64,000 nucleotides of DNA, taken from contig CATLHM010000015.1 in NCBI GenBank assembly GCA_949949005.1, positions 1-64,000 on the forward strand, in the 5' to 3' direction. This document shows positions 8,774 to 18,500 of the stretch, piece by piece. Each line of letters begins with the position of its first letter. The first letter of the stretch is position 1. Made by a program: the position numbers and the translations under genes. The notes below the pieces were generated by a model that saw nothing but the letters and a program-made list of their open reading frames with translations, was not told where the DNA came from and ran no database searches. Source of the stretch: an uncultured Lachnospiraceae bacterium. GTDB lineage: Bacteria > Bacillota > Clostridia > Lachnospirales > Lachnospiraceae.

Positions 8774-9087
8774 TCCTGCTGCTCCTTTTCTTTCTTTTGT
8801 GATAAGCTTATATTACAAGTTCCTGTACTTTCGTCTATTTTATCATTTACCGGTATGACAGTCCAGCGCTATATCAAAGAAAGGTCTGGTCTGCCCAGAC
8901 GGCCCCCAAAGACCGACGCCGGCCCCGGGCTGCCCTTCAAAGGTATGCCTTAAATTCTTTTATGACAAAAGAAAACAAGCAATGTCGGGACAAGACAGCC
9001 CTTCCCGGTTATACTTATAGCAAACAACAAAATAATTTGTCGTTTGCTATACGCAGGGGGATGCGTTCATAAAGGAGGTACAAAATC
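8774..9087. other. Intergenic region between GH130 (-) and AraC (+)
   Basis: A 314-base divergent intergenic region with no gene. It holds a GC-rich patch with short hairpins (GTCTGG/CCAGAC near 8885-8902) and the strong dyad at 9016-9051. A 17-base stretch near 8938-8954 resembles the conserved CAAAGGTATGCC segment of the Rpn genes and may be a tiny remnant. Confidence 0.4.
9016..9051. promoter_or_regulatory. Large inverted repeat upstream of AraC regulator
   Basis: Arms 9016-9030 (TATAGCAAACAACAA) and 9037-9051 match at 14 of 15 positions around the 6-base centre AATAAT. It lies 37 bases before the regulator start and has no T tract, so it is more likely an operator or leader hairpin than a terminator. 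Autoregulation is an inference. Confidence 0.6.
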
Positions 9088-9945
9088 ATGGAATGGGCAG
9101 AGGCCATCAGCGAAGCAGTCAGGTATATAGAAAATCATATCACAGAAGATATCACAATGTATGAAGTGGCAAATCATGTCAATATCTCGCCGTTTTATTT
9201 TCACAAGGGCTTTGCCCTGCTGTGTGGATATTCTATCACGGAGTATATCCGAAACCGCAGAATGGCCCTGGCTGGGGAAGAGCTGATCACCAGCGACATT
9301 ACGGTTATGGAGCTTGCCATGAAATACGGCTATGATTCCCCTGACAGCTTTACTAAGGCCTTTTCCCGCTTTCACGGGAACACTCCCTTGCATGTGCGGA
9401 GGAACAAAACAATGCTCAAGACCTTCGCCCCCCTGAAGCTCACAATTTCATTGAAAGGTGGTTACATTATGGATTACAGAATTGTCAAAAAGGAAACCTT
9501 CTCCGTCTTATGTTCATCAAAAGAATTTACCTATGAAAATGCAAAGCGGGAAATCCCCTTATTCTGGCAGGAGCATTATTCTTCGGGAAAGGGCGAATAC
9601 GTCTGCGGAATGTTTGGCATCAACATGGATCCCCAGATGGGGAACGAACAGTTTGAATATCTGATTGCCGATATCTACAATCCCTCCGCAGATATTCCCG
9701 AAGGATTGACTGTCAGGACGATTCCCGCATTTACGTGGGCGGTCTTTCCCTGCAAAGGGGCGCTTCCTTATTCCTTGCAGGATGTGAATACCAAGATCTT
9801 CTCCGAGTGGCTTCCCGCGTTGCAGGATTTTGAGTTTGCGGCGGGATATTGCGTTGAAATGTACGATGCCCCCAACAAATACCCCAAGGGGACAAACGAC
9901 GAAAATTACTATACGGAGATATGGATTCCTATAAGGAAGAAATAG
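9088..9945 (+). CDS. AraC family regulator with GyrI-like effector-binding domain
   Basis: 285 residues in two parts. The N-terminal AraC-type double helix-turn-helix spans about residues 8-105, including NISPFYFHKGFALLCGYS and MKYGYDSPDSFTKAFSRFHG. A GyrI-like/Rob-type ligand domain spans about 125-285, with IWIPIRKK at the end. This N-terminal HTH plus GyrI layout is common in Firmicute stress or drug-response regulators. AAAGGAGG lies 9 bases before the ATG. It stands alone, divergent from the GH130 operon. Its ligand and regulon are unknown; the dyad at 9016-9051 is a candidate self-binding site. Confidence 0.9.
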   Translation: MEWAEAISEAVRYIENHITEDITMYEVANHVNISPFYFHKGFALLCGYSITEYIRNRRMALAGEELITSDITVMELAMKYGYDSPDSFTKAFSRFHGNTPLHVRRNKTMLKTFAPLKLTISLKGGYIMDYRIVKKETFSVLCSSKEFTYENAKREIPLFWQEHYSSGKGEYVCGMFGINMDPQMGNEQFEYLIADIYNPSADIPEGLTVRTIPAFTWAVFPCKGALPYSLQDVNTKIFSEWLPALQDFEFAAGYCVEMYDAPNKYPKGTNDENYYTEIWIPIRKK

Positions 9946-9973
9946 AGATGCCCCCGGCAATAATTTTTATATC

Positions 9974-10279
9974 TCAGCCTCTTTTAAAGAGATACAGGAC
10001 GTCACTGTTAAAATCATGTACCGATAGGATTGTCTTCCCGTCCTTCTCATGATATATGGGGACTCCCACATTATGATCCTCCAAAATAATCATCCTGCCG
10101 CGCCACTTGCTGATGTCTCTGTTCACAACCACCGGGCTGTTATGGGGCAGGTAAATTGCAAGCTTGTCCTCCGCCTCAGAGCAATAACAGCCCGGAATAG
10201 GATTTTCCAACAGTTCCTGCGCCGGTTCAATGTCATAAAGCCCGGCTGCCGCAAAAACTGAGCGGAAAACTTTTCCGGG
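9974..10279 (-). pseudogene. C-terminal fragment of an unidentified protein
   Basis: A leftward frame open from a stop at 10280-10282 to 9974 encodes about 101 residues with protein-like composition (e.g. LYDIEPAQELLENPIPGCYC, then a beta-rich tail ending VLYLFKRG). There is no ATG; only a TTG at 10210 could start it. The neighbouring sequence is a mosaic of other broken genes. I take it as the tail of a larger gene whose front was lost. I do not recognise the family; the beta-rich end would suit a C-terminal domain of a glycosidase, but that is a guess. Confidence 0.45.
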
Positions 10280-10374
10280 TTATCCTGCCTGAAAGAAAGT
10301 CATTTACATAATTCCACACAGTGTCTTTTGCCGTTGGCCCATGAAAAATTTTTTGTATCCCTTGTCTTGCACGC

Positions 10375-10434
10375 CTTCCACTGCCGCATACTGAGTACTT
10401 ACAGACTCTGAATTAAAACTGAAACCGTCCAGCA
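10375..10434 (-). pseudogene. Fragment of sugar-binding protein gene (SBP C-terminus)
   Basis: Read leftward this encodes VLDGFSFNSESVSTQYAAV, nearly identical to ILDGFSFNSEAVSTQYAAV near the C-terminus of the intact binding protein at 11268-12869. After that the frames diverge. It begins directly at the stop codon of the truncated Rpn copy (10437), so the junction between the two is abrupt. Confidence 0.75.
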
Positions 10435-10436
10435 CT

Positions 10437-10973
10437 CTATTTTTCTGCCCTCTCCAATAGACTGCGGATCGTATCAATATCCTCCTCCAACTCCTGCGCG
10501 ATCTCCTCAGGGCTTTTTCCTCTGGAAAGCTTCTTCCGTATCTGTTCAAGCAGTTTTTCATTCCGGCCTTTTTCCATCCCCTCTGCCAGACCTTCTTCCC
10601 TGCCCTCCTCAAAGGTATGCCGTAAATGCTTTTTCTCGTCATATTCCGTCAAAAAGATCATATGTAGCACCTCACTTTTCTCTGTCCTTAATATATCCGT
10701 CAAAATCCCCCGCTCAATACAGCAGTCTATGGCTGACTGGATGGCCTCGTCCCGTCCAAGCCCTTTCCTTATGTTCAACTCGATCTCCGACACAAACTCC
10801 GAATACTCCCACAGCCTGTGGCACTTGTCCATCAGTTCCCTGTTATGCCCGCGCCTGACATTGATCACCTGGCAGGTGCATTCTAAAGCCCCGCTCCCCC
10901 GTCCCATGGAAAAGGAATCCGACAGGTAAAGGGTTCTCCTATCCTCTTTCATACCGCCTCCGTTATAAAACAT
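10437..10973 (-). pseudogene. Rpn-type PD-(D/E)XK transposase gene, internally deleted copy
   Basis: Encodes the C-terminal 178 residues of the family represented by intact copies at 32143-33081 and 35145-36137, from MFYNGGG through the EEGREEGLAEGMEKG region to ERAEK. Upstream of 10998 the sequence jumps straight into the family leader (TTTTTTGGAAATA, ATTCCGACTTACGGATCGAT). So the ribosome binding site, start codon and nuclease core (about 145 codons) have been removed by an internal deletion, apparently at short T-rich microhomology. The leader promoter is still present at 11137-11165. No nuclease activity is expected. Confidence 0.85.
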
Positions 10974-11005
10974 AATATACTCAGGCGTCGGAAGCGGTAC
11001 TGTTT

Positions 11006-11165
11006 TTTGGAAATAAAATTCCGACTTACGGATCGATACCTGTTGCCATGTGTGGGATAGCTGACAACAGCCTTAAGATTTGGGGGATTCCCCGTTAAAA
11101 GAAATTCATATCTGAATAAATTCATATCTGAATTATAGTATAAGCGTATTCTGGCGGTTTGTAAA
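11006..11165 (-). promoter_or_regulatory. Rpn copy 1 leader with intact promoter
   Basis: The leader resembles that of Rpn copy 3 (36138-36363). On the minus strand it has -35 TTTACA (11160-11165), a 17-base spacer and -10 TATACT (11137-11142), followed by a GGGGGATTCCCC-type block. The gene behind it lacks its start, so the transcript would be non-coding or untranslated at the front. The remaining 100 bases to the SBP gene stop hold nothing I recognise. Confidence 0.65.
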
Positions 11166-11267
11166 GGGAAAATAATCCAGTCATCCTCATGCTCGCGGGA
11201 ACAAAAGACCGTCTGATATACTCAGGCGGCCCCATGTCTCGTTTCAGCTTAAAGCTTCAATATGATA

Positions 11268-12869
11268 TTACTGCTTGCTTGCAACAAACTCCTCTATCTG
11301 CTTATTGATCTCTGCAAGAATATCCTGCATCCCTGCGGCATCCATGGCTGCCCGGAACTGTTCAAGGGAAGCGTCTACATCATCCACCAGACCATTAATC
11401 AGCGGATTAAAGTAAGTTCCCATCGCCGCATCCACAGCCGCATACTGTGTGCTGACAGCCTCCGAATTAAAGCTGAATCCGTCAAGGATATGATCCTCAC
11501 GGGCATTGCTCATAATATATTCTTCCATCTCTTTGAGCTTAACATCTACTGCTGTGGGGTTCTCGTTATATTCGGTTCTCATAATGTCCATATTTCTCCA
11601 TCCCCAGTAGTTGCTCCCATCGTAAACAGCGCCCTCAATCTTCTTGTATTCTTTATCTCCAACTGCCTCCCAGTTGACTCCCTCAATACCAAGCTGTGCC
11701 AGATCCTGTATTTCCTGATTTGTGGCAAACTCATTCCATACCATAATCGCCCGCTCTGGATGCTGGCTGGCTACATTGATTCCAATACCTCCGTTAATAT
11801 AGGGGGTTGCACCATACTTGATCTCTGGCATAATGTTATAAACGTTACATTCCCAATCCGGATGTTCAGCGTTGGCCTGATTTGCATAAGTCGCGCAACT
11901 ACCCGGCTTCCAGACCATGCTTGCCCCCCTTCCGCTTAAAAGCCCGTCCTGCCGGTCCTGGGTAGAACTAAGAACGTCGGAAGGCCAGCAACCCAAATCT
12001 GCCAGTTCCTTTACCTCGTGGCAGTATTCGGCGAACTTATCCCATTCCAGGATACATTGGGTGGAGACATCATCAGGATCCTGGCAGTTATAAAGAACAA
12101 TTTGCCCTGAACCAGGAGTTCCCCCCAAATCTTCATAGCCGTTTTCTGCAAACCACAGCCAGTAAAGGCTGGCAGCGCCGACTGCATTTCCGTACACACC
12201 GTCCTGCGCACAGGCCTTATAAAACGAAATAAGATCATCCCAGTTTGCAATATCCTCATACCCATACTTCTTTACCAGATCGCCGCGGATTGCCAGGACG
12301 TCCGGCGTTACCTGTACAAAGTTTCCAGGGAGCATATAGATAGAACCATTGACAGTGGCCTGCGTCCAGGCCATCTCAGGCCATGTGGCCCAAGCATCGG
12401 GGGCATAGGTCTTAATCGTTTCCTCGTCCAGAGCCATAAAGCCTCCCAAGCCCACCGTCTGCTCAAAATGTCCCCAGCTCGTAGCGGTAAAAATCATGTC
12501 AAAGGGCTCTCCTGATGAAAACAGCAGCGAATACTTCGTATCATGCTCCGCCCATGAAAGCCAGTCGATGGACACGGAACAGTTCAGTTTTTCCTCCAGA
12601 ATCTCATTGATCTTCGCATACACATCATCAATTCCCGCAGGCTCATCCCCAATCAGATACATCTTAAGATCCACATGCTCCGAAATATCAATATCACCGG
12701 ATGTCTCGCCGCCGGACGTCTCCTGCTGTGTCCCGCTTTCCGCACTGTCCTTCTGCGCAGACTCATCGGCTGACTGTCCGCCTCCGTTAGAGCCGCATCC
12801 CGCCAGCATACCTACTGTCATCACTGTCCCCAGCAATAATGCCAGAACTTTTTTCATTCTCTTTCCCAT
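11268..12869 (-). CDS. ABC transporter sugar-binding lipoprotein (LplA type)
   Basis: 533 residues. The signal peptide ends in the lipobox LAGC, followed by a low-complexity Ser/Gly/Glu linker (residues about 24-58), so the protein is tethered to the outer face of the membrane. The rest fits family 1 extracellular solute-binding proteins associated with LplB/LplC permeases, which bind oligosaccharides. AAGGAGG lies 6 bases before the ATG at 12869. It is last in the leftward operon LplB-LplC-SBP. A fragment of the same C-terminal segment lies at 10375-10434, showing a former duplicate. The sugar bound is unknown. Confidence 0.92.
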   Translation of the reverse strand: MGKRMKKVLALLLGTVMTVGMLAGCGSNGGGQSADESAQKDSAESGTQQETSGGETSGDIDISEHVDLKMYLIGDEPAGIDDVYAKINEILEEKLNCSVSIDWLSWAEHDTKYSLLFSSGEPFDMIFTATSWGHFEQTVGLGGFMALDEETIKTYAPDAWATWPEMAWTQATVNGSIYMLPGNFVQVTPDVLAIRGDLVKKYGYEDIANWDDLISFYKACAQDGVYGNAVGAASLYWLWFAENGYEDLGGTPGSGQIVLYNCQDPDDVSTQCILEWDKFAEYCHEVKELADLGCWPSDVLSSTQDRQDGLLSGRGASMVWKPGSCATYANQANAEHPDWECNVYNIMPEIKYGATPYINGGIGINVASQHPERAIMVWNEFATNQEIQDLAQLGIEGVNWEAVGDKEYKKIEGAVYDGSNYWGWRNMDIMRTEYNENPTAVDVKLKEMEEYIMSNAREDHILDGFSFNSEAVSTQYAAVDAAMGTYFNPLINGLVDDVDASLEQFRAAMDAAGMQDILAEINKQIEEFVASKQ

Positions 12870-12963
12870 AAGTTACCTCCTTATTGTTCGATTTGTTGTT
12901 ATAAATACATTCCTATCATAGCGATCGGAGTATATTTCCATGCTTTTGCCCTTCACAGGCTAT

Positions 12964-13887
12964 TTAGCCTTTTACAGCGCCAATAGTAACACCCTGTACG
13001 AAGTATTTCTGTACAAAGGGGAATGCCAGGATGATCGGCCCGGTCACCACAATGGTCAACGCCATCTTAAGCGTTTCTGTGGGAAGCGACAGGGCGCTTA
13101 CCATATCGCTGGATACTGAATTGTTGGCAATCAATCTCTTATATGCTTCGATGTTGTTTACCCTTTCATACAGGAAATACTGAAGGGGATACTTAAAGTC
13201 ATCCTTGATATACAGCATTGCATTGTACCAGTCATTCCAGTAGGCCAGGGCAATAAAGAGCCCCACCGTTGCCAATGCCGGCTTGATCAGGGGCATGATC
13301 ACCTGGAAAAGGATCCTTACCTCCCCGCAGCCATCGATCTTGGCCGCATCAATCAGGGATTCCGGCACTGCCGAGATATAGCTTTTCATGATCAGCAGAT
13401 TGTAGACCGAAAACAGCATGGGAAGCAGAAGCGCCAGATAGCTATCCTGTAAATCCAGCGTCCTCGTGTACAAAACATAGGTGGGGACAAGCCCGCCTGA
13501 AAACAATGTTGTAAAGTAATAAAAGAAAGAAAAATATCCTCTCCATTCAAACTCCCTGCGGGAGAGCACGTAGGCTGTCATGGTCTGGAACAGAAGCCCC
13601 AGCGCCGTCCCCACCAGTGTCAGGGTAATTGTGGTAGCATAAGCACGTACTACCATCATGGGATCTTTAAACACCGTCTTATATGCCTCAGTTGAAAAAT
13701 CCTGAGGCAGGAGTGAAAAGCCATTCATCGAAATTGCCGCCTCTGAGGAAAAGGAACCCGACACCACCATGATAAACGGAATCAAACAAAGCAGCGCCAC
13801 GATGGAACAAAAGCCATAGGCGACGATATTCAGCGCAAACACATCTCCGCCCCTTTTTACTTTTCCCAAATGATTTACTTCCTTCAT
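12964..13887 (-). CDS. lplC: Carbohydrate ABC transporter permease (LplC type)
   Basis: 307 residues with six membrane helices and the binding-protein-dependent transport loop (EAA loop) near AAKIDGCGEVRILFQVIMPL. It ends in FVQGVTIGAVKG, the typical LplC/YtcP tail. AAGGAGG precedes the ATG by 5 bases. It lies 14 bases after the LplB stop. With LplB and the lipoprotein it forms an importer; no ATPase is encoded here, as is usual for these systems, which share an MsmK-type ATPase encoded elsewhere. Confidence 0.93.
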   Translation of the reverse strand: MKEVNHLGKVKRGGDVFALNIVAYGFCSIVALLCLIPFIMVVSGSFSSEAAISMNGFSLLPQDFSTEAYKTVFKDPMMVVRAYATTITLTLVGTALGLLFQTMTAYVLSRREFEWRGYFSFFYYFTTLFSGGLVPTYVLYTRTLDLQDSYLALLLPMLFSVYNLLIMKSYISAVPESLIDAAKIDGCGEVRILFQVIMPLIKPALATVGLFIALAYWNDWYNAMLYIKDDFKYPLQYFLYERVNNIEAYKRLIANNSVSSDMVSALSLPTETLKMALTIVVTGPIILAFPFVQKYFVQGVTIGAVKG

Positions 13888-13901
13888 AGTCTCCTCCTTT
13901 C

Positions 13902-14831
13902 TCAGAACAGCGTATAATCTTTGTCATAGACGCTGACCAGCTTATTGGCTGCTATTACAGTAATAAAGCAAAGCACCGACTGAAACAGTCCCACTGCCGC
14001 TGACATACCAAAATCATTGCTGGTAATCAATGCCCGGAATGCCAGAGTATCGATTACATCCGTGTATCCGTAAAGAAGCCCGTTATTTCCAACCAGATTA
14101 TAGAACATATCAAAGTTTCCCTTAAAAATACCGCCGATACTGAGAAGGAACAGGATGACAACCGTAGGCATGATCGCCGGGATCGTTACCTTCATAATCC
14201 TCTGGAACACATTAGCCCCGTCTATGGCAGCCGCCTCATAAATGGAGGTATCTATTCCCATAATTGCCGCCAGATACATGACCGACCCATATCCTACTCC
14301 TTTCCAAATATTAAAAAACAGGAGGATAAACGGCCATGCCGCCGGTTTTGTGTAAAACGGAAATTTTTCTTTTCCAAGTGCTGTCAGCACCCGGTTCACA
14401 ATTCCAAAATCAGAGCTGAATATATTAAATGCCATCACCCCAACGATGACCCATGAGATAAAATATGGGAGAAACATCATTGACTGGCTGATCTTACGGA
14501 ATTTTTTGTTATGGATTTCTGTGAGAAAAACTGCTACTGCAATCTGCGTGATTGTCCCCACTACGATAAACAGAATATTGTACAATACCGTGTTGCGGAT
14601 TACTGTTCCTGCCTGCCCCGATTTGAAGAAAAACTTAAAATTTTCCAGTCCGTTCCAGGGGCTTCCCCAGATGCCTCCCGCATAGTTGTATTTTTTAAAT
14701 GCCATCACGATCCCTGTCATTGGATAATAGCTAAACAAAAGAACATAAATGACAGATGGCAATAACATCAGCAAAAACACCCTATACTTATACAGCTTTT
14801 TTAAAAAGCTGTTCTTGCCCTTTTTCCCCAT
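13902..14831 (-). CDS. lplB: Carbohydrate ABC transporter permease (LplB type)
   Basis: 309 residues with six membrane helices, the MTGIVMAFKKYNYAGGIWGS periplasmic-loop motif and the EAA loop YEAAAIDGANVFQRIMKVTI. It is the first gene of the operon LplB-LplC-SBP. AAGGAGAAGGAA leads directly into the ATG at 14831. A promoter with a 17-base spacer lies about 70 bases upstream. It forms the membrane channel together with LplC. Confidence 0.93.
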   Translation of the reverse strand: MGKKGKNSFLKKLYKYRVFLLMLLPSVIYVLLFSYYPMTGIVMAFKKYNYAGGIWGSPWNGLENFKFFFKSGQAGTVIRNTVLYNILFIVVGTITQIAVAVFLTEIHNKKFRKISQSMMFLPYFISWVIVGVMAFNIFSSDFGIVNRVLTALGKEKFPFYTKPAAWPFILLFFNIWKGVGYGSVMYLAAIMGIDTSIYEAAAIDGANVFQRIMKVTIPAIMPTVVILFLLSIGGIFKGNFDMFYNLVGNNGLLYGYTDVIDTLAFRALITSNDFGMSAAVGLFQSVLCFITVIAANKLVSVYDKDYTLF

Positions 14832-14899
14832 TTCCTTCTCCTTTCTTAGTAGCCTGCATAATTTATTTGGTTACATTCTCAGCGCGCCTTCCGATAAAT

Positions 14900-14928
14900 A
14901 CTATACTTCATTAAGGACAGAGCAACAA
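14900..14928 (-). promoter_or_regulatory. Promoter of the LplB-LplC-SBP operon
   Basis: On the minus strand, -35 TTGTTG (14923-14928) and -10 TATAGT (14900-14905) are separated by 17 bases, about 70 bases before the LplB start and just downstream of the GNAT stop. Confidence 0.6.
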
Positions 14929-14993
14929 TTATTAAAGTTGCGTTCTTATTGAGAAATATTGCTGATAGACTTCTCTTCTCCCCTGCCCTTTTC

Positions 14994-15488
14994 CTATTCC
15001 TCCCGTCCAATCAAATTCCCGTAAATGCCGGGAAAGGAATCCGCGATCTCTACGGCATTGGCGCTTTTGGAATAAAACGGCGCGTTTTTTTCGGCGCACC
15101 AGCCGATAATGGCATAGGCATAGCCTTTTTCCCGCATGGCGTACAGCGCGCAAAGCAAAAGTTCCCTTCCGATCCCTTTCCCCCGAGATTTATCCAGAAC
15201 GCCGACAGGTCCGAAGAAATTGATATAACTGGCATCGTAGCAGGAAAACCCCAGGATTTCCCGCCCGTCCTTCACTGCAACAAAGCATGATACAGGCTGA
15301 TTGCTCATGGCCTTTTCAAATTCATTTGCCCAAATACTGCTGAAATGGATACGGATAAAATCCGTGATTTTTTGTTTATCTGCGGCCATCGGCCGATGGA
15401 ACCTGATATTTTCCTCCGCAAAAGCCGGAGCAATGATATGATTTTCAGGAAGCGCATACAGTTTTACAAGCATGTCAAAATTACGCAT
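14994..15488 (-). CDS. GNAT family N-acetyltransferase
   Basis: 164 residues. The acetyl-CoA binding motif is DKSRGKGIGRELLLCALYAM, the Q/RxxGxG/A pyrophosphate loop of GNAT enzymes, followed by the C-terminal NAPFYSKSANA region. AAGGAA lies 9 bases before the ATG at 15488. It sits between the terminator of the DUF5107 gene and the LplB promoter, so it is probably a single-gene unit. The substrate is unknown. Confidence 0.87.
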   Translation of the reverse strand: MRNFDMLVKLYALPENHIIAPAFAEENIRFHRPMAADKQKITDFIRIHFSSIWANEFEKAMSNQPVSCFVAVKDGREILGFSCYDASYINFFGPVGVLDKSRGKGIGRELLLCALYAMREKGYAYAIIGWCAEKNAPFYSKSANAVEIADSFPGIYGNLIGREE

Positions 15489-15535
15489 GGTTTTCCATTC
15501 CTTTCTTAATTTATGCTTTCATTTGGATTTAACGT

Positions 15536-15563
15536 AAAAAGGAGTCCGGCAGGACTCCTTTTT
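15536..15563 (-). terminator. Rho-independent terminator downstream of DUF5107 gene
   Basis: The perfect 12-base stem AAAAAGGAGTCC/GGACTCCTTTTT with loop GGCA lies 25 bases past the stop of the leftward gene at 15588. The flanking A/T runs give it U tracts on both strands. Confidence 0.85.
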
Positions 15564-15587
15564 AATTCTCTGTCACAGAATCATGTT

Positions 15588-18500
15588 TCAAACCAGCCTC
15601 TCATACACCCGACACATCATATGGGAAGGCTCCACGGCCAAAGCCTCCTTCAAAAACCTTTCCGCCTTATCCTTCCTTCCAAGACCGATATTCCCCAGAG
15701 CCATCAGATAATAGCAATGGGCCTTATTCCGAAGCGTGTAGTCCTCGTCAAAGATCAGAAACTCCGGCAATGACACCGCAAAATACTCGATCTTCACCTC
15801 GTCCCGCAGGTGCTGCTCCCCATAGTCGATCAGCCGGTAAAACCTGGCTCTGGCCTCCCTCACCTTTCCAAGCTTCTGATAGGACAACCCCTGATACAGA
15901 ATCATATCGGCAGGCTGGTCGTTGTAATACATGGCTCCGGCAGGCTCATCCGTACCTTCCGTTGCCCTTGTAAAGCATTCCTGTGCCTCCTGCGTCTGTC
16001 CAAGCCCTTCCAGGGCAAGCCCCAGATGATAATAAACATGGTTATCCTTTGTCCCTTCCAGCTTTCCTTCTCCCAGATTTTCGGGATAAACCAGAGCCTT
16101 CTCCAAAAGCGCCCTGGCCTCCTCATAACGGCCATCTGCCAAAGCCTTTCTCCCCATCTCCAGCAGCGCCAGGGTGTACTGGGTGGTAATCTTCCCCTCG
16201 CCCCCTTCCCATGGATGGAAGTGGTGTCCCATAATGTACTCATAAGCCCGCTCATGGTCTCCGGTGAGATTGACCAGGGTGATATATTCAATATAAAGGT
16301 CATCCCGTTCCTTAATCAGATCTTTGTGTTCCTCGTATCTTTCCAGCCTCTGCTCAAAACTCCATCCCAGCTTTTTGTAAAGCTGATCCAGTTCCAGAAA
16401 AATACGCACGTCCTTTTCATTCAGGTCAAAGGCTGTCTCCAGCTCCCATTGGGCTTTCTGTGCATCCCCGCACTTATTGTAATAAGCCAGGGAAAGATTA
16501 CGGTGTACCGTGGGAAAGCGATCGTCCGTCCGGGCCGAAAGCTCCCAGAGCCTTACGGCTTCCTGCCAGTTCAATTTATCATAAAACAGGTTGCCAAGAT
16601 AGTAGGGCGCCTTTGCATGGCAGCCGTTCGCTATGGCGAAGCGCAGCACCCCAATATCCTCTGGCTTGTTGGGGAAGCAATAGTCTGAAGGAGCCTTCTC
16701 GGCTCTGGCAAGCAGCTCTGCCGCCGTCCCGTAAGTTTTCTCCTCCATCCTGCTCTGGTAAAAAGCAGCATAGTAATACAGCATGGGATATTCTTTGGCG
16801 CAGGCCGCAAGCATCTCCACCGCTTCCTGGTACGCCCCGAACTCACCGTAATCTCTGGCGGTCATCAGATAGTTCTCCTGGAAGTCCCGCATCTTTTCAT
16901 TTAATGCCGCCCTGCCGCTGCTTTCTTTTCCATCAGGTAAAATCCCCTCGTTTCCGTCAAGCAGAACCCTCTCATTCCCGGAGACGAAATCAAAGGGATC
17001 CAGGGCAAGATTATCCTCAATCTGCCTGCGGGCCTGTTTTTCCCTCCCCAGCTTTCTGAGCAGATAAGCCTTTAAGCCTCTTGCCTTAACGTTGTGGGCA
17101 TTTTTCACCAGCCCCTTCTCCACATGGTCAAGAGCCTTTGCATATCTTCCGGCCCTTGCGTCAATGGCTGCCAGATAATAAAATGCCATCTCCTGCTGCT
17201 CGTTGCTCCAGGTTGCCTTGTAAAAGGCGTCGTAGCTCTCTTCGTATCTCTCCTGATAAAAATACGTCAGTCCAAGCAGGTAGAAGGTCTCCCCATTATA
17301 AGGATTGGGGTTTCTCTCTGTCAGGCGCTCCAAAGCTTTTGTGAAATATTTCTCCGCCCCCTGAAAATCCCCCCTGCGCATGAGGAGAGAGCCGTAGGCA
17401 TTGTTGAGCCGGATGTCCCCCGGGTCTCTTTTCAGCCCCTCCAGATAGTAGGGATCGGGAAGATAGGTGGCATGGCGGTACTGCTCGATATGCTGCCCGG
17501 TGAGATACAGTTCCTCGTTTGTCATAATCTCCTCCGGCGCCTTTGCCGCCCTGGCAGGCTCGGGAAGCTCCGGGATTTCTGCTGCCCCGCCCTGGTATTC
17601 CACCAAGAGATTCTCCTGGGCGTCACAGACTCGGATCCGCAAATCTTCCTCCTTCTTTCCTGCAACCTTTACGTTTTCCTTATAAATATCTGTGGGGGAA
17701 AGCCTTACCCTCTCATCCAGAACCGTCTCGCCGCAGGCTGTCAGCTCCACTCTGGCCGACTCATATACTCCCGTGGCATAGACGATCACGTGGGCTGTAT
17801 CCCCTTCCATGGAAAGATGGACGGCGGCCTGGGTGGTGGCATTTTTTACCTGTCCCACCGCTTTATAGGGCATGAAATACTGGGTAAAGGTTTTTTCCTC
17901 AAAGGGTTTCAGCCAGGTGAAATCCGGCTGGTTATCCGTGTATACCCCTGTCATCAGCTCCACATAAGGGCCGTCCTCGTCGGTCAGGTTCCGGTCCCAG
18001 GCCCTGCCGAAATCGCCGCAGCCCCAGGTCCACTGCTTCTTGCCGGGAGAAATATGATGATCCGCCACGTGCAGGATCCCGGCCTCTTTTCCATAGTCAT
18101 ATCCCCCCACAAAGTCGTATTTGGATTTCTCCGCCATGTAAGAGGTGGGAACCGGGATGTTTTTGTAGCGGGAAATATCTACGCCCTCGCTGTAATCCTT
18201 CTTATAATATACCCCCGTCGCAATGGGGAACCTGGAAACGTCCCTTTTGCCGTGATCCATCACCGCATGGACGTCCGGCGGAAAAACGGACTGGGTATTG
18301 TCATTTACCGGAACCGCCGGGTTCGCCCACCAGAGGAAGGTCTGAGGCATGGAAGTGCGGTTGTAAAGCTGCCCTTTGATCTCAATATACGCCTTCCCCG
18401 GATACAGGGTAATCCGGGCAATCCCCTTGGTGCCGTACATCTGATCCACATCATGGAGCAGGACGGAAACGTTGCCGTCCTCCCCTTCCTCCATCACATA

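Noticed and set aside
10304-10642. A 112-codon leftward frame as a gene
   Set aside because: It joins an out-of-frame part of the Rpn remnant to the SBP fragment; the SBP part is annotated as a pseudogene fragment instead.
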